Assembly: GCA_018466975.1 (NCBI GenBank)
Contig: CM031557.1
Span: 1,860,001 to 1,924,000 of the forward strand
Direction of reading: 5' to 3'
Source of the DNA: Sparassis latifolia
Lineage: Eukaryota; Basidiomycota; Agaricomycetes; Polyporales; Sparassidaceae
Length of the DNA stretch: 64,000 nt
Positions 1 to 12,593 of the stretch are shown in pieces. How positions within the stretch are numbered: position 1 is the first letter of the stretch; each line of letters begins with the position of its first letter. The position numbers and the translations under genes were made by a program. Below the pieces are notes generated by a model. It worked only from the letters and a program-made list of their open reading frames with translations. It was not told the DNA's origin and ran no database searches.

Positions 1-74
1 TCATTCGCCTTGTACGCTGAGCTACCTACGCGTGGACACGTGTGAATCCTTGTTATTACCAGCACAACGACGAG

Positions 75-830
75 ATGCACCGTCTTGGAGGAGCAGGAAT
101 TGCCGCTTTCGAGCGGCAGCAACAATCGCAACGGTCCTTCGCCGAGCTTTCCAACGCAATCTCTCAAGCACAAGTTGACTTACTCCATGCTCAGCTCGCA
201 CAGTTTCGCAGTGCGCTAGCGCACTACGCCGCCTCTCACCGCGATAGCATACGGCGCGACCCCTCCTTCCGGCATGCCTTCCAGCGCATGTGCACCACCA
301 TCGGTGTCGACCCATTAGCGGGCCCGCGCCGCGGCGGCTGGTGGGCAGAGATGCTTGGGCTCGGAGACTGGCAGTACGAGCTCGGCGTGCAGATTGTCGA
401 CATCTGTGTCAGCACTCGCGAGCGGAACGGCGGGCTCATCGAGATGGGCGAGCTGGTGCGCTTAGTGAGCAAGCTTCGAGGAGTCGCTGGGGGCGTCATC
501 ACGGAGGACGATGTCATCCGGAGTATCAAGACACTCAAACCTCTAGGCGCCGGATATGAGGTCTTGGATGTGGGTGACGGGAAGAAGATGGTACGGAGCG
601 TCGTGAAGGAGCTCGACGCGGATCAAGCAGTCGTTCTAGCGATTGCGCAGGAGGAAGGCGGGCGTGTATCGGAAGGAATGCTGATCACACGGAGGGGATG
701 GACTTATGACCGTGCAAGTGCCGCCTTGCAGAACATGCTCCTCCGCGATGGCCTGTGTTGGTTGGACGAACAAGACGAGGCCGGCGGGGTGGCTTATTGG
801 ATACCGTCCGCAATGCACTGGGACGAATGA
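75..830 (+). CDS. SNF8: ESCRT-II subunit SNF8/VPS22 (EAP30 family)
   Basis: This is a core subunit of ESCRT-II, the endosomal complex that sorts ubiquitinated membrane proteins into multivesicular bodies. The reading frame is open without introns for 251 residues, close to the usual 230-260 of the family. The N terminus reads MHRLGGAGIAAFERQ, which matches the family's basic MHR...GAG opening, so I start at the ATG at 75 rather than the in-frame ATG at 42. Family landmarks follow in order: an amphipathic helix, FRHAFQRMCTTIGVDPLA, WWAEMLGLGDWQYELGVQI, RNGGLI, then two winged-helix domains ending in a WLDEQ...YWIP segment. Known for the family: it pairs with VPS36 and two VPS25 copies. The product is certain from sequence pattern; the start is inferred. 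Confidence 0.95.
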   Translation: MHRLGGAGIAAFERQQQSQRSFAELSNAISQAQVDLLHAQLAQFRSALAHYAASHRDSIRRDPSFRHAFQRMCTTIGVDPLAGPRRGGWWAEMLGLGDWQYELGVQIVDICVSTRERNGGLIEMGELVRLVSKLRGVAGGVITEDDVIRSIKTLKPLGAGYEVLDVGDGKKMVRSVVKELDADQAVVLAIAQEEGGRVSEGMLITRRGWTYDRASAALQNMLLRDGLCWLDEQDEAGGVAYWIPSAMHWDE

Positions 831-3247
831 GATGATGTATCAGGTGTGCCTTTCCGCCTCGTCGTATCCCGCTAATCACTCATGCTTTGCATGCAGATCT
901 TGTGCGATGTATTATTACCTACTCCTGGCGCTGTATCCTTATCTGTTCTCGCTAGACCGCTCCAAAGGTAAATTTACGGCTATCTCCTGAACGTCGTGTG
1001 TTAACGAGCGAAAGCTCGCAGATCGTTATCATATACCACCACTGTCTTGCAGATTCTGTAAGTGATTTTGGAATACTATTTCAGCGTCGGATCGGAGCTC
1101 CTCATGATCTATTTGTCGTGAAAGACGCACGTCTTGTGTAGTAAGTCTTCTTCACCAGCGCCGTAGCATGATAAACGTCATGCAGAGCACGAGGACCATC
1201 TTCTTGCGCAAGACTAATCATTCACGCAGTGTAGGACCCACTGATCTGCAATGTAATATTAATCCGTTGTGCTATGTGATCCGACGCGTGAACTCCATGC
1301 CTGAGGCGGATGGGTCACTTGCAGGATATGACAGGTCCACATACCGCAAAAAAGATCGTCTTGCATTCGCGGTCTAATATACAACAAGCAACGGCGTATA
1401 ATGGACTGACAAGGTAGCAGCGCCACTTCGAATGATGAGATTGTGCTCCTTGGCTACACCTACTACCTAGGACAAACACCACCTCGCTCGCGCAGCCAGT
1501 ATCATCGTTTGCCCTGAGCAGCGGCCTCTGCACAACCAAACACGCATCAAAAACGCGAAGACGAACGAATATTAACCAAACCACACATACCTCTTCTTGT
1601 AGCGTCCTCTAGCAATTGCGTGTCGACGTGCTCAGCGGGCAGTTGCACATACCGCACGACGGAGCCACGGATAAAACAGTTTTTCACTGCCATCTATAAT
1701 AAGCCACACACGTATGAGTTGTCTACAGTCTGCATGCAACTCAACAAGGACACACCATGTGTGGATGCCGCGCTTCATCCAGTACCTTGATTGAGTCCAG
1801 GCGAATATTCAGAAATCTTTACAAGCCAACCTGATCATCAGCACCCACAAGCTATAGTGCCCCTCACGCCTCCTCGCGCTGGAGTGAAAGCGACTCACTG
1901 GTCAACCGACTTGAGCACCCCCGTGATCGACAAGTCATTCTTCAACTCAACCGTGACGCGCTGGTCCGTCAGCGTCTTGAACACGGAGAAGATAAGCTAC
2001 GAAGTACATCATGTTGACGTCAGCAAATCCGAGGTACGTGTCCCAAGAGCGGCTTACCATGGTGAGGACTGGAAAGGAGGAAGGTTTTGGTCCGCGGATA
2101 TGTTTCTGGGACACTTAGCGCTCGTTAAGCGCCCGTCTATCGCCAATTTGCCGGCGCACGACGTTAATACAGTGTGATAATCATTGCAATTTCATCTATT
2201 GGGCTCATTCCTCCCTCCTTAAAATCACGAATAAACCATGTCTGTTACTGGTTTACTCGCTGAACATTGCTGCCGGGTCAGATTAAGTATAGCTCCGTCG
2301 AAAAAGGGAGGCAATCACAGCCGGCCTGGTCGCAAAAGCGCTGATTGGGCATGCATATCGGCACACTATACACTTCACCAAATATCTTTGCAAAGAGTGC
2401 CACAATCCAGTTTACCGTATACGAATGCTCCGCTAATTTCGCCCAGACGCAATATTTCTAGGATCGGGCTCAGAAAATGAAAAATCCTCCAGAATGTCGA
2501 GAATGATCAAAAGTGGCAGCGCTCGGTATTACTGGTGACTCCTGCGTTTTCCCAATTCTTGCTCAAATCACTGCAAAAAAATGCCAACGCAACTTCAGCA
2601 TTGGAAGATGGGTTTTCAAAAGATTCCGAGAGTGATCAAGACATTGTGGAAACACCCGACGCAGAACTCAAATAGTTGCATTGATTGTATACACGGTCAT
2701 CATACCGTAAGTACGCACCATGGCATGTAAGCACGAGGTGAGCCCAAGTCATATTATACAGATATCTGTGTCCACACAAGCTGCGCAACGTGAGCAAAGG
2801 GCGACCGATCGCCTCAGATGGGACGTCGGTTCTAGGACGATTCAACGAATGCATTGCCAACGACTGTACTACAACCTTGTGGGATCGACGTAAGAGATAC
2901 ACGTATTTGTATGTTGTATGGAGCTAACCAATTTGCCAGAACAGAGATGTAAGAGACAATAAATAGACAAGGACTACAGAGATCGTCTATCGGGGAAACG
3001 TGGGGGTCAAGGTGGGGCTGATCACAAAGAAAGAGCACACAGAAGGAGCACAGCCATCGGTTTTACAAGCCGAGAACGACTACACACGCACGCGTACACG
3101 TTGATCTTACTATCAAGACACATCTATCATACTGACGTGCAGAGGAAATTCAGTGAACTCGCCAGAAAGAAAAAAATACGGTGCACTCACCGCTACTCCG
3201 CCTTCCGTTTTCTCCAACGTATCCTCCGCCAGGGCCACAGCCAGAAT
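831..3247. other. Intergenic stretch, no supported gene
   Basis: About 2.4 kb between the SNF8 stop and the 3' end of the next gene. The longest frame (1791-2177, plus, 128 codons) opens at a TTG codon, shows no recognisable domain and no clear splice partners. I see no coding sequence I can support here. Confidence 0.5.
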
Positions 3248-4935
3248 TTACCGCCGAACAGCGCCCACCGGCAGTCTTGGCTGCAAATGAGCACCTCCGA
3301 TCGTATGCCTTCGCTGCAACCGCTTACCCTGGCTGCTCCCACTGGAGTCTACTGAACCCGCCAGCTTGGGAATGTTAAAGATCCGCTGGAAGAACGGCTT
3401 GCGCGGTCCACCGTTGCCGGAACCGGAGTACTTCGACTGCGGGGAGTGCGCGGACTTCGTTGTCGATGTGGCCGTGTAAATGGATGCAGAATTAGGTACC
3501 TGCGCAGACGTGGTAATAAGTGACAGGAAACAGAAAAATGTAGCAGAAAGTTTGAAATAGTACTCACAATGAGTTTGACTTTTTGACCTGGTGTAGGAAG
3601 AATATAGTACGTGCTTCCAGATGCACGGCTATCGCCATCGCTTCCACTCAGAGGAGAGGGTGAGCGCGATCGGGATGACGCTGAGCGGTCAACCTCAAGG
3701 AAGTCATGGACAGGAGTACGTCCCCGACCGTTGCTCGGAGCCCTGCCGACACTGCGGCTTCGCTCAACAGGCTCCTCGTAAATGACTGGAGTTTCCCCTT
3801 GCTGGAATGACCGAGGACCCGAGCCGGAACGCACGGAATGGTGCGAATGCAGCGGCACCGGGGCAGACTGGCTGAACTTTATCGAGGGAGGTCCTCTGCG
3901 CTGATTGTGGTGAGTCGCCGAAGGGGAATACACAATTGCAGGAGGCGTATAGCGCGACTTGCTATGCTTCGACGACGGTGCGTATACGATCGCAGGAGGA
4001 GAATAAGTGTACGGCAATTGGGACTGTGCGCCTCCGGAGAATCGCGGATCGACAAATCGAGTGCGATCATGTCCTTGTGGAAGCGGCTGCGATTGAGAGT
4101 GGGTAATCGGTGGGGAGTGGGTTCTGCCCTGGGAAAATTGTGCAGGGTCAAACGTGTGCCTCGGTGACGGCGCAACAATATGCTGCTGAGACGGAGCTCT
4201 AGGTACGAAACTTGGATTCCGCGGCATCATCGGTATACCGTCGGAAGACAACAATGGAGGCGGGGGAGCAAATGCAGATGGAGAGCGTGCATGACCGCGA
4301 GAATCATGAGAATGGTGAGAATGATGAGAGTATTGAAATTGCTGAGAGTGGTGAGAGTGCTGTGACGGCACGTTGACAGGGACCTGCACCTGTGGCGTCT
4401 CGTCGGAGTCTCGAGACGGCAGCACCACTATGCTCTCTGGAGAGCGAGGGGGGGCTGGGTACTCGTGAGGCGGAGGCACTGGGATTGGAATAGCGGTATG
4501 GTGCGACGTGGCGTATGACAGCGTTTGGGCATAGCGCGGCTGATCATGATTGTTCGGTGACGTCTGGAGATGAGATCCAGACTTGGACCGTCGATGTGTC
4601 GAAGGTAGGGCACCAGGTCCGTCTACATTTCTCGGTCGTGGGAGAGGACGGTCAGAGAAGTTGTCCAAATACGAGATGGGTACGTCTGGCCTGCCATCAG
4701 TATACCGCAACATCATACGCGGTGGTATGGAGTGGCTACTGCCTTCGTCGTCCGAATCGCTTGGGCCGTAGCTTGGCGCGTCGGGGTCACTCAGAAGGGA
4801 TGGGGGATATGACGGCGACACATACGCAGTCTCTGACCCACCGCTTCGTGAATGTACACCGACCCATTGCGCCGTACGCTCGCGCCATGTCAGGTACTCG
4901 CGAACAGCCTCTGAATTAGATGTGTATTCAGTCAT
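3248..4935 (-). CDS. Disordered Ser/Pro/His-rich protein, function unknown
   Basis: Two exons give a 539-residue protein: exon 1 is 4935-3568, the intron is 3567-3500 (GTGAGTACT...CTGCGCAG, 68 nt) and exon 2 is 3499-3248. Both exons are phase 0. Without splicing the frame runs on to an unrelated tail, so I prefer the spliced form. The first 90 residues are the most ordered (REYLTWRERTAQWVGVHSR). The rest is low complexity, rich in Ser, Pro, His and Arg, with a HSHHSQQ..HHSHHSH tract, SR-type dipeptides and three related units, PPAIVYAPS, PPAIVYSPS and PPSIKFSQS. The C-terminal exon has a basic patch (RKPFFQRIF) and RRHTIGG, a possible kinase target. I recognise no domain; a scaffold or regulatory role is only a guess. 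Confidence 0.7.
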
Positions 4936-7935
4936 GGTAAAGACCTGAACACAAAGTAATCCTGGAATTTTTCCAAGTAAGCTTGGGCGAGAGCAAGGAG
5001 AGAGAAGATAGATTCCTCAGCGGATAAGAAAACTTATAGGGCAATCACAGTGTTGGCCATGATCAGGGTTGAATGGCCGGCATCCGTCTGCGAAAGATTT
5101 TGGAGAGGGGATTCCTGGAGAAATCACGATGGGGGAGACGCGGGCAACTGTCATTGTACATAAACTAGATAACATGATGTGGATCAGGCCTGGGATCCTG
5201 GTCGCTTTCTATCTTCCAGATTACTACAGCAGGAACGTGTTGAAGGTGAGGCAGCGAACTCTGTCAGAGACTGGGTGACCATCTCCCGGGCCGCGTGCCA
5301 CCCACGCGGCACTCGAAGGTTCTACTCCGACAACATATCTACACCTACTAATTCGACTCCGCCTGAACACCACTATCTTTCTCATACCGGAGCGCGGGCC
5401 AAAATAACATTAGCACGGCAAAGGCCAGAGACATTTAAAATTTCAGATGAAGATGCACAGGGTTCTTCTTAGTTCTAAAGCACGGAATTCGGGTAAATCA
5501 CAGTGACGGTCTTGCGACAAATAACTTGTTCCAAGACTTCTGCAGAATGCCGCCTTCAGCTGCATGGGATCCCTGCAACACAATTGGCCATTCTGACTCC
5601 TTCTCCGAACACACTTAACCATTCGGGACCAGCTACTGACACCAGACGCTTCCAAAAGACCCTTCTCGACTTTCGGTTCCTGTTGGCAATCGGAGTTCTC
5701 ACCTTGACTATCTCATGACCCTCTATTCGTCATTTTGTACCTTTCGCTCGTCCTAGAGCACTATTGAGGCGGTGTGAACTGTGAGGACCAAGTTTTTAGT
5801 CCAGCTCGCCCTGCTCTGTGCTTACCATCGAACTCGGGTGTCCACTAGATCGTGCCCGACGTCCCCGCCAAATGCGCCAGACGCCGTGGCGTCTGCGGCG
5901 TTCCGATATCATGGACGAAGCAGCCAGACTTCGGCCAAACCTGTGCTATGATTGGAGACGGTGGGAGCGTCCATGCCGAAATGAACAGCGTCTGACGATA
6001 TTGATGTCGTTACACGTTTGGCAGCTGCTAGAGCAATAGTACATACGTGGTCTGCCTCATGGACCGACTCTCGCTCATGCCCTGACATCGTTGCAGCACC
6101 TGCTCTGCTTTGTGATGGCTCTATGAAGCTCGTCAATGACTAGGGCTCGACGCCAGTTCGACATGATTCTCACCTATGCGGACATGTGACTGGCGTCAAA
6201 AGATAGATTTTGACTTCACAGTCCTATTCTACCGTCCTCGACTTTTGTTCGCCGTGATAGCACAGCGAAGTTACCGTCCTTTGGTAACTAGATACCCGGT
6301 GAGTGTAAATGGCCTCCACCCAATGTATCGGACAGGCAGTCATCTCGGAATTGAACGCAGTCTTCGCAACACGCGGCGGTGTAATATGCAATCCAGAACA
6401 CGCGATTTCCCATTTCACTCACGCTGCAACAGCTCGGGAGCTACAGTTGTGTACCACCATCCGCCATCAGGTGATCTGGTGGAGGCATACATCGCACTTC
6501 GTTGTATCAGGGTTTCTTGGCATACAGCTTAAAGTTCCATATAACACGGCTTCACATCGAACGCCTTTGGCAGTCTTTGACACCCCAATTTCGTGGACAA
6601 ATTCCTCAGCCGAAGCCATCCCGGATGAATCACGCGCAGCCATAAGTTTGACAGCGGCTTCGTGTACTGCGTCTGCTGCGCTCGTCATATCCGCTGTCCC
6701 TGCACCATCTCGAACACGGCAAATGTAATCTCGATTTTCGGCTGGTACCTCCCGTCGTCGTCGTCGTCGTCGTCGTGTCGATGTAGTTTCGTTCAAGCTG
6801 ACCTGCAGAGTGCTGAAGTCCGGTTTTCAGCCATAGATGTTGTTCCTAGGTCACTGGGACTATATTTCCAACTCTTCTACAACGCGACTCGGGTCCTTAG
6901 CTCTAGGTCTGCTGTGGTCGCATGCAAACTCATGACTCATTCATCCGGCTGGCGCGGCAAGTTGAATTCGCAGATTCCAGGCTTTCAGAGGCAGCTGCAG
7001 GAGCCGCCGCGTCATATTGATCGGACTCAGGCGCAGGTGCGCAGGATTTTACTGAGCGCTGATCATGAGTCAGACTCTGACAGAAGTCTCCTTTGATTAG
7101 ATGAAAAGCTTGGGAGAGGGAAACCTGGCGTATCACAGCGTGTGCGTTCATATTACTATCGATTGGAGTGCGATGGAGATTCTATACTCACTCACTTGTA
7201 TCGCCAAATCGACAGAATTTTTTGTTGCCCTTGCCCAACGAAGTACCCTGCCTTCTTGCCGCCGCACTGCCATCGTTCGCTGCTGAATGAATGCCAATTG
7301 CAATTACTACGAGCCTGTGGGTGAGCTTTGATTGCTTTGCGCGCTCGTCCCGTACGACTCCGCAGGCGTGAAGCTCCGCATTTCATGGGCCTCGTCGGTT
7401 GAGATTCTCGGGTTCAAGAAAACCCGATACGTTTCGAGTGACAGAAGCTAGTCGCTGAGCAGGAACTTCCGTCTGCGATGACTCCAGACAGTGTTGGATG
7501 AACTCGGAGATCTGAGAGGTCGAGCCGAGGCGCGTCCGCTGATTCTCTGTGGAGGAACTGAGTTCCAACCACGGCGGCTGCGCCTTGGCCCGCCTGAGTG
7601 CCGACCACCGCATTACGTTCGACAAGATCAGAGATGGTGTTACCCCGACAAGTTCGACGGAACAGGGCAAGGCAACTATCCTCGCTCATAGATGCTTCCG
7701 CGAAGGGCCTCACCAATGGAACCGGGAATATGGCTCGGTCGTGGCCTTAAACTCCACCCTCTCCGGCATATCTTTTACGCGTCGTCTGAGGACCACAGGT
7801 GCACCAAGCTCCGGTCGATATCCAGTCGACGTGCTGCTTGCTATTCCAGACGGTCGGAATGACGTTATCGCGGTGTCACCGACCTCTATCTGAGCTTCAC
7901 TCTCAACCACTGCATACGAACCACAGCCATTCCAA
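4936..7935. other. 3 kb gene-poor stretch with a CGT microsatellite
   Basis: No frame here can be tied to a protein family. A (CGT)n run of about eight units lies near 6753-6776 and creates a poly-Arg shadow frame on the minus strand. Frames of 90-140 codons occur on both strands between 6.1 and 7.9 kb, but none shows a domain or a consistent exon chain. Confidence 0.5.
6753..6777. repeat. (CGT)n microsatellite
   Basis: About eight consecutive CGT triplets. It lies outside any supported gene. Confidence 0.8.
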
Positions 7936-9210
7936 ACGATGTCAGACTTGGCAACGGCGCGGGCGTACTCGACTGACTCGGCGGGGATGCACCTTTCGCA
8001 CATGCTCCCTCTCAAGCTCCGCGCCATTGCCGAGGCAGGTTTCACGCAGACTGAGCTTGGCTTGCCGGATATCCAGGCGTACGCCGAGCAACTATTTCCG
8101 GGGTACCAGAATTCGGATAATAGAGGAAGGCGCGATATCGAGAAGTTATGCGAGGCTGCGACGAAGATCGGCGCGCAGTGTGAGAAACTTTGTTCGTTCT
8201 TGGTTCGCCAGGTTCGAGAGGTATGAAGATGTCGGGAAGCGCGCTCAAGAATTCAAAGAGCGGCGGCTTAGTTCGAGGTCTTGAAGATAACTTCATAACA
8301 TCAGTGGGCGAAAAGGTACCTCACGCTATTGTAGATCTTGGCTTGCCAGACGCTCCAAGTCGGCTCGTCAGCCAGTAGCGCAGACTACGAAGTCATCGCT
8401 CGCGATCTGCGTCAACTCGCAGACGAAGCCGCTGCACGGGAACCGCCTATCCTTATGTATGCTACTGTCATCTGGGGCAGAACCGTCAGCTCATGGACTC
8501 TCCAGCGTATATGAGATGTGGACGTAGGGAGCTCACGTGTAGGCTTCTCCTCCTCTCAAGCTATCATCCACTGAGAAGTCCCCAGGAACACCTCGGAGCA
8601 CACCTCGGAAGTCTGCCAGCGCGTAACAGACCGAACTTCGGGTTCTGCATGCGCGATGTCGGATCTGCGCAGGCGAGTGCTGGATAGAGTGTCAGCGTGC
8701 TCAGAAGAAGGATTGACGAAAGTGCTCACCGCAAATCTGGAAAGTATCGAGGGCCTCCTCTCCAAGCTCACTGGCCATGCAGCGGAGCTCACGTTCCCCT
8801 CCCTCAAGGCCCTGTCATCGAATATCCCGTCTGGCAAGATCTTCTATTTCCAGGTATCCGATGGCTCACGCACGCACGTGCAGGATCTGGTGAAGAGCGC
8901 AAAGGAACAGGGTATCTTTCCGCTCCACGCGTGATCGAACGCCTGGCACCCCGTGCCATCATGGACGAGGTTGAGGGCGTAGCGAATGAGTAGTATTATC
9001 ACGGGTATCTGCCAGTCGTGGATGTGTGCGAGGCAGTGCCGAAGACAGGGTGGAGGGGCCCATGGTCGTATGAGGTACGTGGGTCGTGCGTGGTGAGCAC
9101 ATGGGATTCATGGCCGACGAGAAGGATATGTCGCGCGATGATCCTGGGGCGAATCGTCGCGGAGCTGAAGGAGAGAGGGTTCTAGGAGAATGCTTGATCG
9201 CGCGGACAGG
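7936..9210 (+). pseudogene. Sugar-phosphate isomerase/epimerase-like TIM barrel, broken
   Basis: Fragments spread over all three plus frames line up in order with the xylose-isomerase-like TIM-barrel family, which includes fungal 3-dehydroshikimate dehydratase-like enzymes. In order they are: GMHLSHMLPLKLRAIAEAGF and TELGLPDIQAYAEQLFPGY (about 7985-8105), DIEKLCEAATKIGAQCEKL (8137-8190), DYEVIARDLRQLADEAAARE (8380-8440), NIPSGKIFYFQVSDGSR (8822-8872) and SAKEQGIFPLHA (8896-8934). Past a stop come SNAWHPVP, MDEVEGVANE and a DDPGANRR tail. Stop codons follow 8374, 8934 and 8990, and the frame changes several times, beyond what introns would explain. I read it as a decayed gene. The family call is fairly safe; the exact enzyme cannot be named. 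Confidence 0.75.
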
Positions 9211-10919
9211 ACGAACGCTGATATGTAGCGTAATGACTCGAAGCTACACGATAGCAAACCTATGTGTCCGGACTTTGAGCGCGGACGGTCCCGGTAAAAT
9301 ATGCTTCGACAGCGACGCCCAGCTTCTTTCCGTGCATAGGTTATCGGACTGAGCTGGCGACCGACGCATGGGAAGAGGCTAAACGAAGCGTGAACCGCAA
9401 ACAAGACCATATCTTGCTCGTAGTATAGATAGATGTCCAAATCAAGATACCAAGTCCGCACCTGTGCTGAACGCCCAGACGATGTTGCTCATATATGCCA
9501 CCTGCAGGGAAAACTGGTCTCAGAATGCTAGTGTCAATTTCCGCTCTACGACCAACGCTGATAGTAAGATATGATCGAAATGCCGATGCCCGTCTGGAAA
9601 AACAGTCAAAGTCGCATCTGGCAGAGGCGGAGACGCGTCGAGGGGTGGGGGAACAAACGAGGCGAGTTGCTGCGATGAGGAATCGGAGCACTGCAAGATG
9701 CGAACAAGTGTGTAGGCAACAATGAACGATAACACGTGGAACGCACGATGCACATGGGAGATCCGTCGTCGAGGGTAGTGCGGCAATCCCAGTGAAGTTC
9801 GACTGTCTCTAATTTCCACTTGAATTTTCTCTACGATAAAGCCCCATGAGGTGCATAGAATGCGACCCGATAACGTATGACTTACAGTCGAGCGAGGATC
9901 GTCCAGTAATACATTCTTCAGACGCGTCGAGTAGCTGCCGATCGTGACAGTGCCGCGATTGTGCATGACGCCTAGTCTGCGAGTGTGCCAAAGCACAGGG
10001 AACGTTAATCATGGAATACGTAAGGCAACGGATCACAACCGAGAACTTCATTATTGTAAGGAAGTCATGCGAGAGACTCGCATTCATTTTTCTGGACGTT
10101 TCATGTTGCAACACTTTCAGGAGATTTAGACGGCACTCACTCAAATTGACCGACTAGTTCGCCCTCCGCATCTGCACCCCGACGCAAAGTCGTGATGTAG
10201 GACAGCGGTGCGAACGGATTCAAGTTGAGCACGACAGAGATGAAGTAGATCGGCCCACGTCCAGGGTCAACGTCGCGCGGAGGCAGCAGGAACATGCTCT
10301 TTGAATTCCATGAAACAAAGCTGTATATGAGAGGTTGGCTCGGGCGCTCTATGTGCAGGTATCTGCGACCAACGAAGGGCGGTACCAAGTACCTTTAATA
10401 ACACTCAAGCCCACCGGTGTTGTGCTCTCACCTTGGAGGCCGCGATGATCTTCCAGGGCCAGATGCCTCGCTTCTGTAACTGCACCGCAAGTTATTCAGC
10501 TTTGCGAAACTGCCGCATCCACATGTCCTCACTCTGGAAGAATTTCTGTAGAAGCAGGATTGTTGTCATCACTGAATGGATCTGTCCAACGACCGTCAGC
10601 CGCCGGCCATCCTCGAGACTGCATTTCGCAAAGCGCACCAGAAATTGCATCAATAATCATGGTGGTGAGGACAAAGAAACGCGCATTCTTTCCGCTGGCC
10701 CGCAGTCATGAAAGTTCGGAATGAAGCGCTGAACCTGGCAACCAACCATCCAATGCTTAGAAACCCACAATAAAACAAAGATTGCTTCTTTCTGGAGAGG
10801 GAATATGAATTGACAAAGACACATAAATACACTCACGCTCCACTTTGCCCTCACATCACAACCTAGTTCCCTTTCACATTCGTTACTCTCTGTGGTCTTA
10901 CTGGGGTCAAGCTGCGGCT
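9211..10919. other. Unresolved stretch with possible minus-strand membrane-protein remnants
   Basis: Minus-strand frames at 10388-10137 (GRGPIYFISVVLNLNPFAPL), 9996-9900 (TRLKNVLLDDPRST, followed by a GTAAGT donor) and around 10690-10560 have hydrophobic stretches and splice-like borders. Together they could be leftovers of a multi-pass membrane protein, perhaps of the DUF6533 type seen at 25-30 kb. I cannot build a continuous gene, so none is called. Confidence 0.25.
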
Positions 10920-12593
10920 ATGCCTATCGTGTTCCCAACGCCAATCTCAATCGACACCGCCCACGCCTTCGCCGCTTTCTTCACGTTCTCTTATGTTGGC
11001 TCTCTTTACGTATCCAAGAACGCGCGCCTTTCGTTCAAGAAAAAGACGGTCCCTAAACTCAAGGATGGCGAGCAACGTGCAAAAGAGCGTGACGAGCGCT
11101 GGCGGGACGACCCAGAGGTGATTCGTGCAAGACTGGTGGCCGTCGGCACAAGCACTGTCTTGAGCTGTGGCGCCGTGTTCTTGCTCATTTGGGAGAACGT
11201 CGGATCAGGCCCTGGGGTGCGCCTTATTCTCTTATGTTGTCAGATAGGTGGTGGAAGGATATATGGCTGCGCGATAAGGCATGCGAAGCGTGTAGGCTGC
11301 GTGAGCACCTTGCGAGTCTACTGTCCGACTGAGGACGTGTTCAAGTGCGCTATTCTATCTGGGATTTCCGCCGAATGTTACAGATTGGTCCCAGACTCGA
11401 ATGATCTTGCGAACGCGGCGATATCCTGAAGGATCCTCACCGTGAGTTGAGGAATCTGCTGCGTTCGCTCAGGGCGACGATATTGCTCTGCTACTGATTG
11501 CAAACGCAGAAAATGGACCGCGCTCTACGGACAGTCCAGACGAATGTTCCGAAGGTTGACCTTGGGCATGCAGGATGAATCGGGATGCTGTTCTTGCGTC
11601 CAGCTATTTCTATCTAACTGCCGAAGTATTCTTCGTACGGATGTCTGATTATCCCATACCCAACAGACGTTCCGGATCGCTCTGGAATCCACGCTCGCCC
11701 GTCTTGGCTTATTCCTCGACTTCTCGCATAGGTCTCCATACGCTATTGTGTTACCCTGTCTTACCGCCCCAGCGCTCTTCCTAGGTCCGCTATTCGCAGA
11801 GTACCTTGCTAGTGCACTGCCCTTCCAGAGACGGTGGTCTATCCGTTTCAGTGTGCTGCCTATTTTTGCCACGTGGCAGGGCTGGAGGAATTACATCGTC
11901 GTGCGTGTGCCCATCTGACTTCGTGGTCATCCTTCTCATCTTTCTTTCTACGTAGGGTCCTATTACAGAAGAGGTCGTGTTCCGAGCATGTACGCTTGCA
12001 GTCTACCACCTTGCGGGGGTTTCGCGCAACAAAATGGTTTTCCTGAGCCCCCTGACGTTCGGAGCTGGTGAGTGCGGCTTGCATGCGCACGAATAGCTCT
12101 TGTCTGAGGCGTTTCGTGCAGCCCATTTACATCATGCATGGGACACGTTCAACCGCTACGGCCGTACAGGTGCTGCTGCAAGGCGCGCTCTCGTTTCAAG
12201 TGGTAAGTCATTATATTCAATATCCTGTTCGATCGCTCAACGAACTCGACAACCAGTGTTCCAGCTGGCATATACATGCATGTTTGGCTTCCACTGCGCG
12301 TTCCTTTTCCTCCGCACCGGCTCTCTGATCCCGCCGATCGTGTCGCACATTTTCTGCAACATCATGGGCATTCCTCAATACGGTTTGCATATCACGCACT
12401 TCCCGCGCAGGCGCACCGGTGCGTTACAACCACTCCTTTCTCCGCAAAGACTTAGCCGAATATTACATTCACAGCTATCAAATTTGCGTATATCCTTGGG
12501 ATCGCTGGCTACGTGTACGCCATGTGCAACTGGACGCTGGCTGACGACAGTCTCTACTGGCCGCCTCTACCACGGCTCTTTCCTCGCTACTAA
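10920..12593 (+). CDS. RCE1: CAAX prenyl protease 2 (RCE1), ER membrane
   Basis: This ER integral-membrane endopeptidase removes the last three residues of prenylated CAAX proteins such as Ras and a-factor. Six exons give 334 residues: 10920-11216, 11667-11900, 11956-12067, 12122-12202, 12257-12418 and 12475-12593; every join keeps phase. The start MPIVFPTPIS precedes the first membrane helix (FFTFSYVGSLYVS). Catalytic CPBP motifs are present: GPITEEVVFRA (the paired glutamates), FGAAHLHHAWDTFN (first histidine) and IVSHIFCNIMG (second histidine). The protein ends CNWTLADDSLYW...LFPRY. Intron 1 is unusually long (450 nt) while the others are 54-56 nt. A broken copy of exons 4-6 lies at 15.87-16.3 kb. 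The gene looks intact. Confidence 0.93.

Noticed and set aside
6467..6796. Poly-Arg small protein on the minus strand
   Set aside because: The Arg run is only the translation of the CGT microsatellite, and the rest shows no conserved pattern.
10845..10919. Earlier in-frame ATG for RCE1
   Set aside because: The extra 25 residues are not membrane-like, and the MPIVFPTP start directly before the first helix fits the family better.
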